DNA of 64,000 nt from NCBI GenBank assembly GCA_002345565.1, contig DDVS01000004.1, forward strand, positions 310,001 through 374,000, in the 5' to 3' direction. Shown piece after piece: positions 32,509-42,102 of this stretch. The notes under the pieces are model-generated. The model saw only the letters and a program-made list of their open reading frames with translations. It was not told the DNA's origin and searched no databases. Origin of the DNA: Flavobacteriales bacterium UBA2306 (lineage in GTDB: Bacteria > Bacteroidota > Bacteroidia > Flavobacteriales > Weeksellaceae). Within the stretch, counting starts at the first letter, position 1. Each line of letters starts with the position of its first letter. A program made the position numbers and the translations under genes.

Positions 32509-34176
32509 TTAGAATTTAATAGAAATTTTAAGACCATCATCAACGCTTTCGTTAATAAAATTGGCGTGGATGTTTGACAATCGGGAGAGGATGTTAGTAA
32601 AACCATTTCCAGCAACGAAGTTTGTGGGCAAACCTATACCATTATCACGATATTGGATTTCATACTCTTCCTTATGTTTGATAAATCTTAAAATCACTTG
32701 GCTTGCCTGGCTGTGTTTTTTCATATTTACCAAAAGCTCCCTAATTACAAATTGCAATTCCTGTTTTTGAACTTGAGTGAGGAATTTCCAAAATTCATAA
32801 TCATTTCCGATTACGATTATTTGTGTTTCGGTATTATCAAAAGAATGGATCATTGCAGACATCTGCTCGTTAAAGTCTTGGTCCATTGGCTTTTGGTAAG
32901 ACAGATCTCTGGATTTTTCATACATCAATTCTAGTTTATCTAAGACTTTTTCTTTTGATATTTCTTTTTGATTTTCTATACCGGCCATTACTTCATAGAT
33001 CCCGTTTGCTACCACATCGTGTATTTTTTTTGAAAAATCCAGGCGTTGGTTTTGCAGTTTATTTTCCGATTCCAAGATGAGTTTTTCTCTTTTTTTAGCG
33101 ATCCATATGTAGGCAAAAATGATACAGATAAGAATAGTAAAAATCAAAATTAAGGTGATTATTTTTTGTCTTTCAACCTGATGTTTATGTTCTTGATGTT
33201 CTTTTTGAAATTCTAGATTTTCACTTTTCGCTTTTTCACTTTCAAAACGGATAACGGCAAATTGATTTTTGGATTGATTCTGTGCGTTTTTTAGGCTGTC
33301 ATCAATTTTTGTATAGTCTTGAAAATAAGAACGGGCGGCATCTGCATCAGAAACTTTTATAAGCGTTTGGAGCGCTTCTAGCTGGTCTGTAGGATAATCA
33401 AGTTTCTTTGCGATGTTTAACATTTTTAATGCAAAAATACGGGCAGAGTCTTTATTTTTTTTTAGAAAATAAGAAGAAAGATAAGCATAGGCTGCATCCT
33501 TGGTCCAGTCGTCTTCAAAATTTTGACTAAGCTGCTCTGCTAAAAGATAATTTCTTGAGGGATTAAAAGTGTTGTCATAAAACCATTTTGAACGCGAAAA
33601 ATTGAGCAACAACTTAGGATAGTATTCGCTGTTTTGACCCACGCTGTCCAATAATTTTTGATAGATAGCAATGGCCTCAGGATATCTTTTTTGATTATGG
33701 AACAAGACCGCAAAATTATTGTCCAGCATCATCTTGTCAATTTGGTTGTTAGCGAAAGGTCTTGCTTTTTTGTAAAACTTTAATGCGTCATCATAATTTT
33801 TCAAACTGTTAGAATTGATTCCCAGGTTGTTATAATTACAAAATATAAGATCTGCTTGCGTAGAATCTTTTTCATTAAGAAATTTTGTAGCTTCTAGACT
33901 GGTTTCTATGCTTCCCAAATAATCGCCGAGATTTTCTTGCAAAAAAGCCATATTAACCAGACTTTTTCCTATGCCCAGGCTATCATTATTTTTTGTGAAT
34001 AATTCTTTGGCCTGGTTAAAGTAAAAAAAAGCGCTATCCAGATCGTTTTTGTCTTGAAAAACGAAAGCTTTTTTGTAAAATGTATTGTTATGATTCTTTT
34101 TGAAAGATTTTTGCGGCTCTTTTTTGGTACAAGCGAGGCTTACCAACATCAACAAAAACCAAGCGGTCTTCTTCAA
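32509..34176 (-). CDS. TPR-containing sensor histidine kinase (NarX-like, TTG start)
   Basis: A sensor of 555 residues if started at the TTG at 34176, which gives a classic lipoprotein-type signal KKTAWFLLMLVSLACTKK. The frame is open to another TTG at 34212, and there is no ATG. Five to seven TPR-like helical repeats fill residues 30-300. A transmembrane helix follows (IITLILIFTILICIIFAYIWI). The HisKA_3-type dimerisation region carries the phospho-His (FSKKIHDVVANGIYEVMAG). The HATPase domain ends the protein (ELLVNMKKHSQAS, YRDNGIGLP, GNGFTNILSRLSNI). The TPR region is expected outside the membrane as sensor. It pairs with the response regulator gene just downstream. The signal sensed is unknown. 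Confidence 0.82.
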   Translation of the reverse strand: MKKTAWFLLMLVSLACTKKEPQKSFKKNHNNTFYKKAFVFQDKNDLDSAFFYFNQAKELFTKNNDSLGIGKSLVNMAFLQENLGDYLGSIETSLEATKFLNEKDSTQADLIFCNYNNLGINSNSLKNYDDALKFYKKARPFANNQIDKMMLDNNFAVLFHNQKRYPEAIAIYQKLLDSVGQNSEYYPKLLLNFSRSKWFYDNTFNPSRNYLLAEQLSQNFEDDWTKDAAYAYLSSYFLKKNKDSARIFALKMLNIAKKLDYPTDQLEALQTLIKVSDADAARSYFQDYTKIDDSLKNAQNQSKNQFAVIRFESEKAKSENLEFQKEHQEHKHQVERQKIITLILIFTILICIIFAYIWIAKKREKLILESENKLQNQRLDFSKKIHDVVANGIYEVMAGIENQKEISKEKVLDKLELMYEKSRDLSYQKPMDQDFNEQMSAMIHSFDNTETQIIVIGNDYEFWKFLTQVQKQELQFVIRELLVNMKKHSQASQVILRFIKHKEEYEIQYRDNGIGLPTNFVAGNGFTNILSRLSNIHANFINESVDDGLKISIKF

Positions 34177-34253
34177 GATTTTACTTTTTATCCGAAATTT
34201 AAGAAAAATCAAGCAGAGGATTTGAAAAATATGTATTAAAAATGATTTTATAA

Positions 34254-34261
34254 TTATTTTT
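34254..34261 (+). promoter_or_regulatory. -7 box TATTTTTG for the sprT-like gene
   Basis: Exact TAnnTTTG match 23 bases before the ATG at 34285. Confidence 0.45.
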
Positions 34262-34284
34262 GTTCAAATTATCTTACAAAAAAG

Positions 34285-34887
34285 ATGTCTATACAGGTTT
34301 TAGAACAATATTTACCCGCCAATACACTTCCTTTTCTTAAAAAGTGGTTTTCCAACTTCCGAATTCATATCAAAATTACAAAAGACAGGAATAGTAAATT
34401 GGGAGATTACAGAAAAATGCCGGACAAATCACATCAAATAACGATTAATTCTAGCTTAGACAGGCAGCTCTTTTTTTTTGTTTTGACCCACGAGTTGGCG
34501 CACCTGATTGCTTTCGAGAAATTTAACAATAGAATAGCTGCCCATGGCAAAGAGTGGAAAGAGACCTTCCGGGAAATGCTTTTGGAAAGCATAGAAATTT
34601 ATACAAAAGATTTGCAGCCTATTATACTCAATTTTTCTAGAAACCCCAAAGCTAATTATATGGCAAGTCCGGAATTAGTGCGTTATTTCCATATTGAGAA
34701 TCCGGAAGATAATGCGGTTTTTGTTGAAGATTTGTCGTTAAATGATTGTTTTCTCTATAAAAACGAAGAATACAAGATTCTCGAAAAAAGGAAAAAATTG
34801 TATCTTTGTGAAAATCATGTAAATTCAAAAAAATATTTATTCCGGCCATTAGCAAAGGTCGAAAAACTAATACTAGATGAAAAATAA
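34285..34887 (+). CDS. SprT-like zinc metalloprotease domain protein
   Basis: Protein of 200 residues. The zinc site is HELAH (His69, Glu70, His73), followed by AAHGKEWKETFREML, which supplies the third ligand in SprT/SPRTN-type domains. The C-terminal region (LSLNDCFLYKNEEYKILEKRKKLYLCENHVNSKKYLFRPLAKV) is a small beta domain where a zinc ribbon often sits, but only one Cys is visible. SPRTN in eukaryotes cuts DNA-protein crosslinks; the bacterial role is unclear. It overlaps the next gene by 11 bases. Confidence 0.85.
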   Translation: MSIQVLEQYLPANTLPFLKKWFSNFRIHIKITKDRNSKLGDYRKMPDKSHQITINSSLDRQLFFFVLTHELAHLIAFEKFNNRIAAHGKEWKETFREMLLESIEIYTKDLQPIILNFSRNPKANYMASPELVRYFHIENPEDNAVFVEDLSLNDCFLYKNEEYKILEKRKKLYLCENHVNSKKYLFRPLAKVEKLILDEK

Positions 34888-35956
34888 CAATTACTGCATT
34901 ATTATGGCAGGCGGAATCGGGAGTCGTTTCTGGCCAATGAGTACACAAAAGTTTCCAAAACAGTTTCACGATATCCTTGGCACGGGCAGAACAATGATCC
35001 AACAGACTTTTGACCGGATTAGCCAAATTATCCCTGTGGAAAATATCTATGTAATAACCAATCAAGAATATGTAGAACTCACTATACAGCAGTTGCCAGA
35101 AGTGCCCGTAAGCAATATTGTAGGAGAGCCAGCGATGAAAAATACATCTGCCTGTAACCTTTATATGGCTAAAAAAATAGAAGCGGTAAATGCTAACGCC
35201 AATGTTATTGTAATGCCGGCAGATCATTTAATCCTTAAAGAAAAAAGCTTTTTGGATAAAATAGAACTAGCTTTTGATATTGTTTCCAAAAATGACTATT
35301 TGGTAACCTTAGGCATTACGCCAACAAGACCAGATACGGGATATGGTTATATTCAGTTTATACAAAACAAAGAGGAACCTATTTCTAAAGTTAAAACTTT
35401 TACAGAAAAACCTAATCTGGAGATCGCAAAAAGCTTTATAGAATCTGGAGATTTCCTTTGGAACGCTGGCATTTTTATCTGGAGTACAAAAAGTATTCTG
35501 AAGGCTTTTAAAAAATATCTCCTAGAAATGCTGAACCAATTCAACAGCTGTGAATATAATTGTGAAGCAGAAAAAGAATGTATAGCAATGATATATCCAA
35601 CCGTGTCAAAGATTTCCATTGATAATGGGATTTTGGAGAAAGCTAACAATGTCTATGTAATCCCTGCCAATATTGGCTGGAGCGATCTTGGAACCTGGAC
35701 TTCGGTTTATACTAATGCTAATAAAAATGATGATAACAATGCTATCAGCTCCAAAAATGTGTTGACTTATAATTCTAAAGGGAATGTTATCAGAATCAAA
35801 AATCAAAATAAAGCGGCTGTAATAGATGGCCTCAAAAATTATATAGTAGTAGATACAGAAAAAGCCCTCCTGATTTGTCCAAGAGATAATGATCAATTAA
35901 TAAAAGATTATGTCCAGGACCTCAAAAATCTAAAAAAAGGAGAAAGGTTTATGTAA
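34877..35956 (+). CDS. Mannose-1-phosphate guanylyltransferase
   Basis: Nucleotidyltransferase of 359 residues. The pyrophosphorylase signature is AGGIGSRFWPMSTQKFPKQF at the N-terminus, with VMPADHLI, TPDTGYGYIQ-type TRPDTGYGYIQF, FTEKP, FLWNAGIFIW and NIGWSDLGTW further on. It forms GDP-mannose from mannose-1-phosphate and GTP and lacks the C-terminal isomerase domain of bifunctional ManC. GDP-mannose feeds surface polysaccharides and glycoprotein glycans. Its start overlaps the sprT-like gene by 11 bases. A terminator follows at 35984. Confidence 0.93.
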   Translation: MKNNNYCIIMAGGIGSRFWPMSTQKFPKQFHDILGTGRTMIQQTFDRISQIIPVENIYVITNQEYVELTIQQLPEVPVSNIVGEPAMKNTSACNLYMAKKIEAVNANANVIVMPADHLILKEKSFLDKIELAFDIVSKNDYLVTLGITPTRPDTGYGYIQFIQNKEEPISKVKTFTEKPNLEIAKSFIESGDFLWNAGIFIWSTKSILKAFKKYLLEMLNQFNSCEYNCEAEKECIAMIYPTVSKISIDNGILEKANNVYVIPANIGWSDLGTWTSVYTNANKNDDNNAISSKNVLTYNSKGNVIRIKNQNKAAVIDGLKNYIVVDTEKALLICPRDNDQLIKDYVQDLKNLKKGERFM

Positions 35957-35983
35957 ACTATACATATTGCATTGAAAATCAAT

Positions 35984-36011
35984 AAACTCTTTGGTAATTG
36001 TCAAAGAGTTT
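35984..36011 (+). terminator. Intrinsic terminator after the guanylyltransferase gene
   Basis: AAACTCTTTG/CAAAGAGTTT is a perfect 10-bp stem with an 8-base loop, followed by TTTTATTTTT. Confidence 0.85.
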
Positions 36012-36043
36012 TTTATTTTTAACAAACCTAAAATAAAAATACA

Positions 36044-37576
36044 ATGCTTATAAAAATTTATGGCGCAGCTATCCATGGCGTTTCGGCACAAATCATTACC
36101 ATAGAAGTCAATGTACATACAGGTGTGGGCTATCATTTAGTAGGCCTTCCAGACAATGCGATAAAAGAAAGCAGTTATAGAATTTCTGCCGCACTTAAGA
36201 ATTCCGGATTTAAAATTCCGGGAAAAAAAATTACCATCAATATGGCACCGGCAGATCTTAGAAAAGAAGGATCTTCATACGATATGAGCATTGCATTAGG
36301 TATTTTGGCTGCCTCGGACTTAATAAAAGCAGAAAATATCAGTCAATATTTAATAATGGGCGAATTATCTCTGGACGGCGGAATACAAGCAATAAAAGGC
36401 GTTTTACCCATTGCAATAAAAGCCAGAGAAGAAGGTTTCAAAGGTATTATCCTACCCAAACAGAACGCTAGAGAAGCCGCCATTGTGAATAATCTGGAGG
36501 TGTATGGAATAGAAAATATACAACAGGCCATTGATTTTTTTAACGAAGATTTACCCTTAGAAAAATTCGAAATAGATACCAGAAAAGAGTTTCAAGATAA
36601 AATAGATCATTTCCCTTTTGATTTTGATGAAGTAAAAGGACAGGAAACAGCAAAACGCGCCATGGAAGTTGCTGCGGCAGGTGGTCATAATATCATTCTC
36701 ATCGGCTCGCCGGGAAGTGGAAAAACTATGATTGCTAAACGGCTTCCAAGTATTCTTCCCCCACTAAGCCTCAAAGAAGCTTTAGAAACAACAAAAATCC
36801 ATTCCGTTGCAGGCAAAATGGGAGCAGAAACGTCGTTAATGACCATCCGCCCGTTCCGTTCGCCTCATCATACCATTTCTGATGTCGCTCTCGTTGGTGG
36901 CGGAAGTTATCCCCAACCGGGAGAAATTTCTCTTGCGCATAACGGGGTTTTATTTCTGGATGAAATGCCGGAATTCAAAAGAACAGTGCTGGAAGTCATG
37001 AGGCAGCCTTTGGAGGACCGCGTTGTAACCATTTCCCGCGCAAAATTTACTATTGAATATCCGGCCAGTTTTATGCTTGTTGCCAGTATGAACCCCAGTC
37101 CCAGCGGTTATTTTCCGGATGATCCCAATAATACATCCTCTGCTTTGGAAATGCAACGTTATATGAATAAATTATCCGGACCTCTGCTCGATAGAATAGA
37201 TATTCATATCGAAGTTTCCAAAGTGGAATATGAACAACTGGCGGAAAAAAGAAAAGGAGAAAGCAGTGCCAATATAAGAAAACGGGTTATCAACGCAAGA
37301 AATTTACAAACCGAGCGCTACCAAGATCTTGAAATCAATTACAATGCGCAAATGGGCCCGAAGGAAATTGAAAAATATTGTGAGCTAGATCAATATTCAC
37401 AACTTCTCATCAAAGCCGCAATGCTCAAACTTAATCTCTCTGCAAGAGCTTATGATAGAATTTTGAAAGTAGCCAGAACCATTGCAGACTTGGAAAATTC
37501 TGAAAATATCTTAGGCGATCATATTTCTGAGGCGATACAGTACAGAAGCCTGGATCGGGATTTTTGGAATGCCTAA
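36044..37576 (+). CDS. YifB/ComM family Mg-chelatase-like AAA ATPase
   Basis: Protein of 510 residues with the three-part YifB layout. The N-terminal Lon-substrate-like domain spans 1-170 (VHTGVGYHLVGLPDNAIKES). The AAA+ Mg-chelatase core spans about 190-400 (Walker A LIGSPGSGKTMIAKRLP, Walker B GVLFLDEMPEF, RPFRSPHHTISDVALVGGG). A C-terminal helical domain completes it (LKLNLSARAYDRILKVARTIADLE). ComM, the best-studied relative, is a helicase for branch migration during natural transformation. Whether this organism is competent is not shown. Its last 4 bases overlap the convergent rnhA gene. Confidence 0.92.
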   Translation: MLIKIYGAAIHGVSAQIITIEVNVHTGVGYHLVGLPDNAIKESSYRISAALKNSGFKIPGKKITINMAPADLRKEGSSYDMSIALGILAASDLIKAENISQYLIMGELSLDGGIQAIKGVLPIAIKAREEGFKGIILPKQNAREAAIVNNLEVYGIENIQQAIDFFNEDLPLEKFEIDTRKEFQDKIDHFPFDFDEVKGQETAKRAMEVAAAGGHNIILIGSPGSGKTMIAKRLPSILPPLSLKEALETTKIHSVAGKMGAETSLMTIRPFRSPHHTISDVALVGGGSYPQPGEISLAHNGVLFLDEMPEFKRTVLEVMRQPLEDRVVTISRAKFTIEYPASFMLVASMNPSPSGYFPDDPNNTSSALEMQRYMNKLSGPLLDRIDIHIEVSKVEYEQLAEKRKGESSANIRKRVINARNLQTERYQDLEINYNAQMGPKEIEKYCELDQYSQLLIKAAMLKLNLSARAYDRILKVARTIADLENSENILGDHISEAIQYRSLDRDFWNA

Positions 37577-38049
37577 AACATTCCGCCATCATTCTGATTC
37601 TCAAAAAAAGTATCGATTTCTAAGTTTCCGGATTTAGAAGCAGCGACAGCCAGTTGGTCGCAGATTTCATTTTCAGGATGTCCGGCGTGGCCTTTAATCC
37701 AATGGAATTTTGGGTTATGAAGTTGATAGAGTTTATAAAATGCTTGCCACAGATCCGGATTTTTTACATTTTTCCAAGCTCGTTTTATCCAGCCATAGAT
37801 CCATTTTTGATTAATCGCATCTGCAACATATTTGCTATCTGTAAAAATATGGACGTCATTTTCGGATGTTTTCAGATTTCCAAGTGCTACAATGACTGCC
37901 ATCAGTTCCATTCTGTTATTGGTGGTTTTTCGGAAGCCTTTTGAATAGGTTTTCTGATAATTTTTTTCCGGCACCCGCATTAAAATACCGTAACCACCAG
38001 GTCCGGGATTCCCACTACAAGCGCCATCTGTAAAAATTTCGATTTTCAA
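37573..38049 (-). CDS. rnhA: Ribonuclease HI
   Basis: Enzyme of 158 residues that cuts RNA in RNA-DNA hybrids. The catalytic acids are visible: Asp in IFTDGACSGNPGPGGYGIL, Glu in TTNNRMELMAVIVAL, Asp in HIFTDSKYVADAI and the late Asp in GHAGHPENEICDQLAVAA. It is a full-length single-domain type I enzyme without hybrid-binding extension. It overlaps the yifB end by 4 bases in convergent orientation and lies downstream of dnaB on the same strand. Confidence 0.95.
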   Translation of the reverse strand: MKIEIFTDGACSGNPGPGGYGILMRVPEKNYQKTYSKGFRKTTNNRMELMAVIVALGNLKTSENDVHIFTDSKYVADAINQKWIYGWIKRAWKNVKNPDLWQAFYKLYQLHNPKFHWIKGHAGHPENEICDQLAVAASKSGNLEIDTFFENQNDGGMF

Positions 38050-38124
38050 ACTAGAAAAAATTAATGATTAATTGTTGTTTTTTGTATTCAATCAATTATC
38101 AATTGTTATTTATCAATCATTACA

Positions 38125-39699
38125 CTAGAATGGCATATCGTCGTCATCGTCATCATTCATTGCAGAACCCGACAACTGATTATTATTTGGCAATCCAAAA
38201 GCAGCGCCAGGGTCTATGGTAATATTAATTTTATCAAAACCGGAAGGCTCATCTTTTTGGCCAAAGCTGGAAGGTGTATAATCATAATTGGTTCCAAGAT
38301 CTGCAAACTTACCAATGTTCTTATGGAACGCTAAACGTACATCTGCAGTTGCGCCATTTCTGTGTTTAGCTATAATAATCTCGGCTTGATTTTCTGTACT
38401 CGTTTCCGCACCTTCTTCGTCATTGTCCCAAACCGCAATTTTATAATATTCTGGTCGGAAGATGAAAGACACAATATCCGCATCCTGCTCTATAGCTCCG
38501 GATTCCCTAAGGTCAGAAAGCATTGGTCTTTTCCCCGGTCTTGTTTCCACCGTTCTGGAAAGCTGGGAAAGTGCTATTACAGGTACATTTAATTCTTTCG
38601 CAATGGCTTTTAATGATCTGGAAATCATAGCAATTTCTTGCTCTCTGTTTCCAGCACCTTTTCCGGAACTGGCTGTCATCAGCTGGAGATAATCCACCAT
38701 AATAATTTTAACGCCGTGCTGCATTACCAGTCGTCGGCACTTCGCGCGGAAGTCGAAGATGGACAATGAAGGTGTTTCGTCAATGAATAATGGTGCATTT
38801 TCCAATGCCGAAACGTTGGTAAACAATCTTTGCCATTCATCATCAGACATTTGCCCTTTTCTTAATTTCTCAGAAGAAATGCCAGTTTCGGAAGAAATCA
38901 TCCTTGTAATCAATTGGACAGATGCCATCTCCAGAGAGAATAGCGCCATCGGAATGTTATGATCTACACAGATGTTTCTCGCCATGGAAAGGATGAAAGC
39001 CGTTTTCCCCATCGCGGGTCTTGCTGCAATGATGATGAGGTCAGAGTTTTGCCAACCTCCTGTTTCTTTATCAAGTGCTGTAAACCCAGATGGAATACCG
39101 GATAGCCCTTCCTTATCTTTTAAAGATTTGATTTTGTCAATCGCTTCTTTTACTAATGAATTGGCGGTATCAAAACCTTTTTTGATGGTATTGTTGGTGA
39201 TTTCGAAAAATGATTGCTCGGCTTTATCCAGAAGTTCAAAAACGTCTGTTGTTTCTTTATAAGAATTGTCTATAACATTGGCAGAAACATTAATAAGTTC
39301 TCGTAAAATAAACTTTTCCAAAATCACCCGGACGTGATATTCTATGTGGGCAGAAGAACTTACACCCATTGTTAAATCGATGATGTAATGATCTCCGCCT
39401 GCTAGGTTTAACTTTTCTGTTCTTTTAAGTTCCTGGATAACGGTCATCAGATCTATCGGTGAATTACTTTCGTATAGTTTCAATACGGCTGCAAAGATGG
39501 TTTGATGTCTGGGATCATAAAAAACCTGAGGCGTTAAAAGATCAATAGAATGATCCAGCCCTTTTCTATCAATAAGAAAGGTCCCGATAACGATTTTCTC
39601 AAAGTCTAATGCGTTGGGAGGCATTTTGCCGTCCGAAATAGAGAGTTCCTTTGCAAAATTACCATGGGTGAGTGATGATAATGTTTCCTTCTGTGCCAT
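38125..39699 (-). CDS. dnaB: Replicative DNA helicase DnaB with SSB-like acidic C-terminal tip
   Basis: Hexameric replication-fork helicase of 524 residues. The N-terminal helical collar domain (about 25-130) is followed by the RecA-like motor with Walker A AARPAMGKTAFIL, LFSLEMASVQLITRMIS, Walker B KIIMVDYLQLM, ALSQLSRTVETRPGKRPMLSDLRESGAIEQDAD and the AKHRNGATADV motif near the end. A low-complexity tail follows (after about 470) and ends NDDDDDDMPF, which resembles the SSB protein-interaction tip DDDIPF. No intein is present. A -7 box at 39704-39711 lies only four bases from the ATG, hinting at a leaderless mRNA. Confidence 0.96.
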   Translation of the reverse strand: MAQKETLSSLTHGNFAKELSISDGKMPPNALDFEKIVIGTFLIDRKGLDHSIDLLTPQVFYDPRHQTIFAAVLKLYESNSPIDLMTVIQELKRTEKLNLAGGDHYIIDLTMGVSSSAHIEYHVRVILEKFILRELINVSANVIDNSYKETTDVFELLDKAEQSFFEITNNTIKKGFDTANSLVKEAIDKIKSLKDKEGLSGIPSGFTALDKETGGWQNSDLIIIAARPAMGKTAFILSMARNICVDHNIPMALFSLEMASVQLITRMISSETGISSEKLRKGQMSDDEWQRLFTNVSALENAPLFIDETPSLSIFDFRAKCRRLVMQHGVKIIMVDYLQLMTASSGKGAGNREQEIAMISRSLKAIAKELNVPVIALSQLSRTVETRPGKRPMLSDLRESGAIEQDADIVSFIFRPEYYKIAVWDNDEEGAETSTENQAEIIIAKHRNGATADVRLAFHKNIGKFADLGTNYDYTPSSFGQKDEPSGFDKINITIDPGAAFGLPNNNQLSGSAMNDDDDDDMPF

Positions 39700-39703
39700 T
39701 GTA

Positions 39704-39711
39704 CAAAGGTA
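39704..39711 (-). promoter_or_regulatory. -7 box TACCTTTG abutting dnaB
   Basis: Exact TAnnTTTG match on the minus strand. The box ends 4 bases before the ATG, so the expected transcript start falls in or at the start codon. Confidence 0.45.
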
Positions 39712-39872
39712 GAATTTTTTATGATGAACAGAAATTTAGTTTTACTCAAAAAATCCACATTTGATTGTTGATAAAATAATTTTTTTGTAACAAAACCTGA
39801 TAAAACAATACTTAATACATGAAATGGTTAATAATAATCGATATTTATTACATTTAACAAAAAATAAAATTT

Positions 39873-41336
39873 ATGCTTCAAAGATTTATCAGATTAGAAT
39901 TCAAAAGTTTTTTCAGGTCCAGTTCTTTGGCAGCCAATATTATTCTTAAGATTTTCCAGCTTCTGGGCGTGTTGTATATTTTAGCATTATTTGTTTTTCT
40001 GGCATTTGGTGCATTTTATTTCCCGAAACAGAAATTGCATATCGACCCATTACCTTTTATTAGTAAGTTTCTAATTTATTGGTTGATGGCAGATTTGTTT
40101 CTACGATATTTTTTCCAGCAGATGCCGACTCAGAACATCAAACCTTTTCTGACAATGAATATCCAAAAAAGCACGCTGGTCAATTATATGATTAGCAAGA
40201 CTTTTCTGTCGTTTTTCAGTTGGGGCGGACTTTTTGTTTATCTTCCGCTCTTAGGAATTTTACTGTATAATGGATACTCGGTTTTAGGAAGTTTCTCTTG
40301 GATTTTCACAATAATTCTCATCACATTTTTCAGTAATTTCCTTAATATTCTATTGAATGGAAAAGACCTTATTGTTTGGATTGTTGGCGGACTTTTGGTT
40401 CTTGCAGGCGGATTAGATTATTGTAAAATTATTTCATTATCAAGTGTTTCCGAGATGATTTTTATGAGTTTCTATAACCATTGGTGGCTCATTATTTTTC
40501 CGATTTTGATGATGATTATCGGTTTCGTTTTCACGAGAAAATACATCCGAAGCAATTTCTATCTCGACAAAGGTCTTGAAATGAAACAAGAAGTCGGAAA
40601 GACAGAAAATATCCAATTCCTGAATAAATACGGCGTTCTTGGAACTTTCATCAACAACGATATCAGAATGATAAAACGTAGCAAAGCCGCAAAATCTATC
40701 GCGTTGGGAAGTTTTCTGTTCTTATTTTACGGTTTGCTTTTATTCAGTTCTCCTGCTTACAAAACAGCTTATATGCAATTGTTTATGGGACTTTTCGTAA
40801 CAGGTGGATTTTTGTTTTTGTTCGGACAAAGGGTTCCTTCTTTCGACAGTTCTTATTATCCATTAATGATGACGCTCAACGTTCCTTACAAAGAATATCT
40901 GAAAGCAAAATGGTGGATGATTGTGAGCGCTGTTGCCGTGAGTATGGTTTTGGCGGTTGGTTACGCGTTTGTGAGTTGGGATTTGTATTTCACGTTTCTA
41001 GCGGCTGGACTTTACAATATTGGTGTTAATTCACAAGTCGTTTTGCTTTCTGGAGCCTATAACAAAAATCCAGTTGACCTGAATGCGAGAGGTAAATCGA
41101 TAGGGAAAAAGAATAATTTCAGTTTCAAAAATATCATATTGATGTTGCCACAGATGGTTTTACCAATGGCGGTTTTCGGAGTTTCAAAATATTTTTTCGG
41201 AACAACGCTAGCGGTGGCAAGTTTAGGCGTTTTGGGATTGATTGGCTTTTTGCTTAGAGAAAAGTTCTTCGATTTCATTGTAAAATTGTATAAAAAAGAA
41301 AAATATTCAACCATCAAAGCCTTCAAAGGAAACTAA
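39873..41336 (+). CDS. DUF5687 family membrane protein (ABC exporter permease-like)
   Basis: Polytopic membrane protein of 487 residues starting MLQRFIRLEFKSFFRS, the typical opening of DUF5687. About 12 hydrophobic segments are spread along the chain, with a charged cytoplasmic loop near 225-275 (KGLEMKQEVGKTENIQFL, then NDIRMIKRSKAAKS). The following gene is an ABC ATPase 42 bases downstream, so this protein is probably the permease of a two-gene exporter. The substrate is unknown. Confidence 0.83.
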   Translation: MLQRFIRLEFKSFFRSSSLAANIILKIFQLLGVLYILALFVFLAFGAFYFPKQKLHIDPLPFISKFLIYWLMADLFLRYFFQQMPTQNIKPFLTMNIQKSTLVNYMISKTFLSFFSWGGLFVYLPLLGILLYNGYSVLGSFSWIFTIILITFFSNFLNILLNGKDLIVWIVGGLLVLAGGLDYCKIISLSSVSEMIFMSFYNHWWLIIFPILMMIIGFVFTRKYIRSNFYLDKGLEMKQEVGKTENIQFLNKYGVLGTFINNDIRMIKRSKAAKSIALGSFLFLFYGLLLFSSPAYKTAYMQLFMGLFVTGGFLFLFGQRVPSFDSSYYPLMMTLNVPYKEYLKAKWWMIVSAVAVSMVLAVGYAFVSWDLYFTFLAAGLYNIGVNSQVVLLSGAYNKNPVDLNARGKSIGKKNNFSFKNIILMLPQMVLPMAVFGVSKYFFGTTLAVASLGVLGLIGFLLREKFFDFIVKLYKKEKYSTIKAFKGN

Positions 41337-41378
41337 AAAATCTAAAATCTAATCTCTCACTTCTAATATCTAAAATAA

Positions 41379-42089
41379 ATGATAACAATAAATAACCTCT
41401 CCAAAGTTTACGAAACAAAAAAAGTCTTATCAATCGAGAACCTAGAATTTCCAAAAGGTCAAACCATTGGCTTAGTCGGGAATAATGGCGCTGGAAAAAC
41501 AACCTTATTCAGTTTGATTCTGGATTTGATAGAACCAAGTTCAGGATTTGTTTCCATAGACGAAGAAAAAGTCAACGAATCCGAAAACTGGAAAAACAAA
41601 GTCGGTGCATTTATCGACGAAACTTTTCTGATTGGCTATTTGACTCCCGAAGAATATTTCTATTTCTTGGGAGAACTAAGAGGTCAAAGCAAAGCGAATG
41701 TTGACGAATTCCTGAAAAGCTTCACCGATTTCTTCAATGGAGAAATCCTGAATGCGAAAAAATACATCCGCGACCTTTCCAAAGGAAATATGAAGAAAGT
41801 CGGAATCATTGGTGCGTTAATTGGAACTCCGGCAATTATCATCCTCGATGAGCCTTTCGCAAACCTTGACCCTTCAACTCAAATCAAACTGAAAAACCTC
41901 ATCAGAGATTGGTCACAAAACTCAGATTCCACTTTCCTGATTTCCAGTCACGATTTGGCGCACACGACAGAAGTTTGTGAAAGAATTGTGGTCATCAATA
42001 AAGGAGAGTTAGTCAGAGATATTCAAACTTCGCCGGAAACATTGAGAGATTTGGAGCAATATTTTGCAGACCAAGTTTCGGTTAATTAA
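41379..42089 (+). CDS. ABC transporter ATP-binding protein
   Basis: ATPase of 236 residues with Walker A GLVGNNGAGKTTLFSL, a Q-loop region GAFIDETFLIGYLT, signature variant RDLSKGNMKKVGIIGALIG (LSKGN in place of LSGGQ), Walker B AIIILDEPFANLDP and H-loop LISSHDLAH. Signature variants of this kind are common in ABC-2 type exporters. It is paired with the DUF5687 permease gene just upstream. Confidence 0.9.
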   Translation: MITINNLSKVYETKKVLSIENLEFPKGQTIGLVGNNGAGKTTLFSLILDLIEPSSGFVSIDEEKVNESENWKNKVGAFIDETFLIGYLTPEEYFYFLGELRGQSKANVDEFLKSFTDFFNGEILNAKKYIRDLSKGNMKKVGIIGALIGTPAIIILDEPFANLDPSTQIKLKNLIRDWSQNSDSTFLISSHDLAHTTEVCERIVVINKGELVRDIQTSPETLRDLEQYFADQVSVN

Positions 42090-42102
42090 AGAAAGCGACA
42101 AA

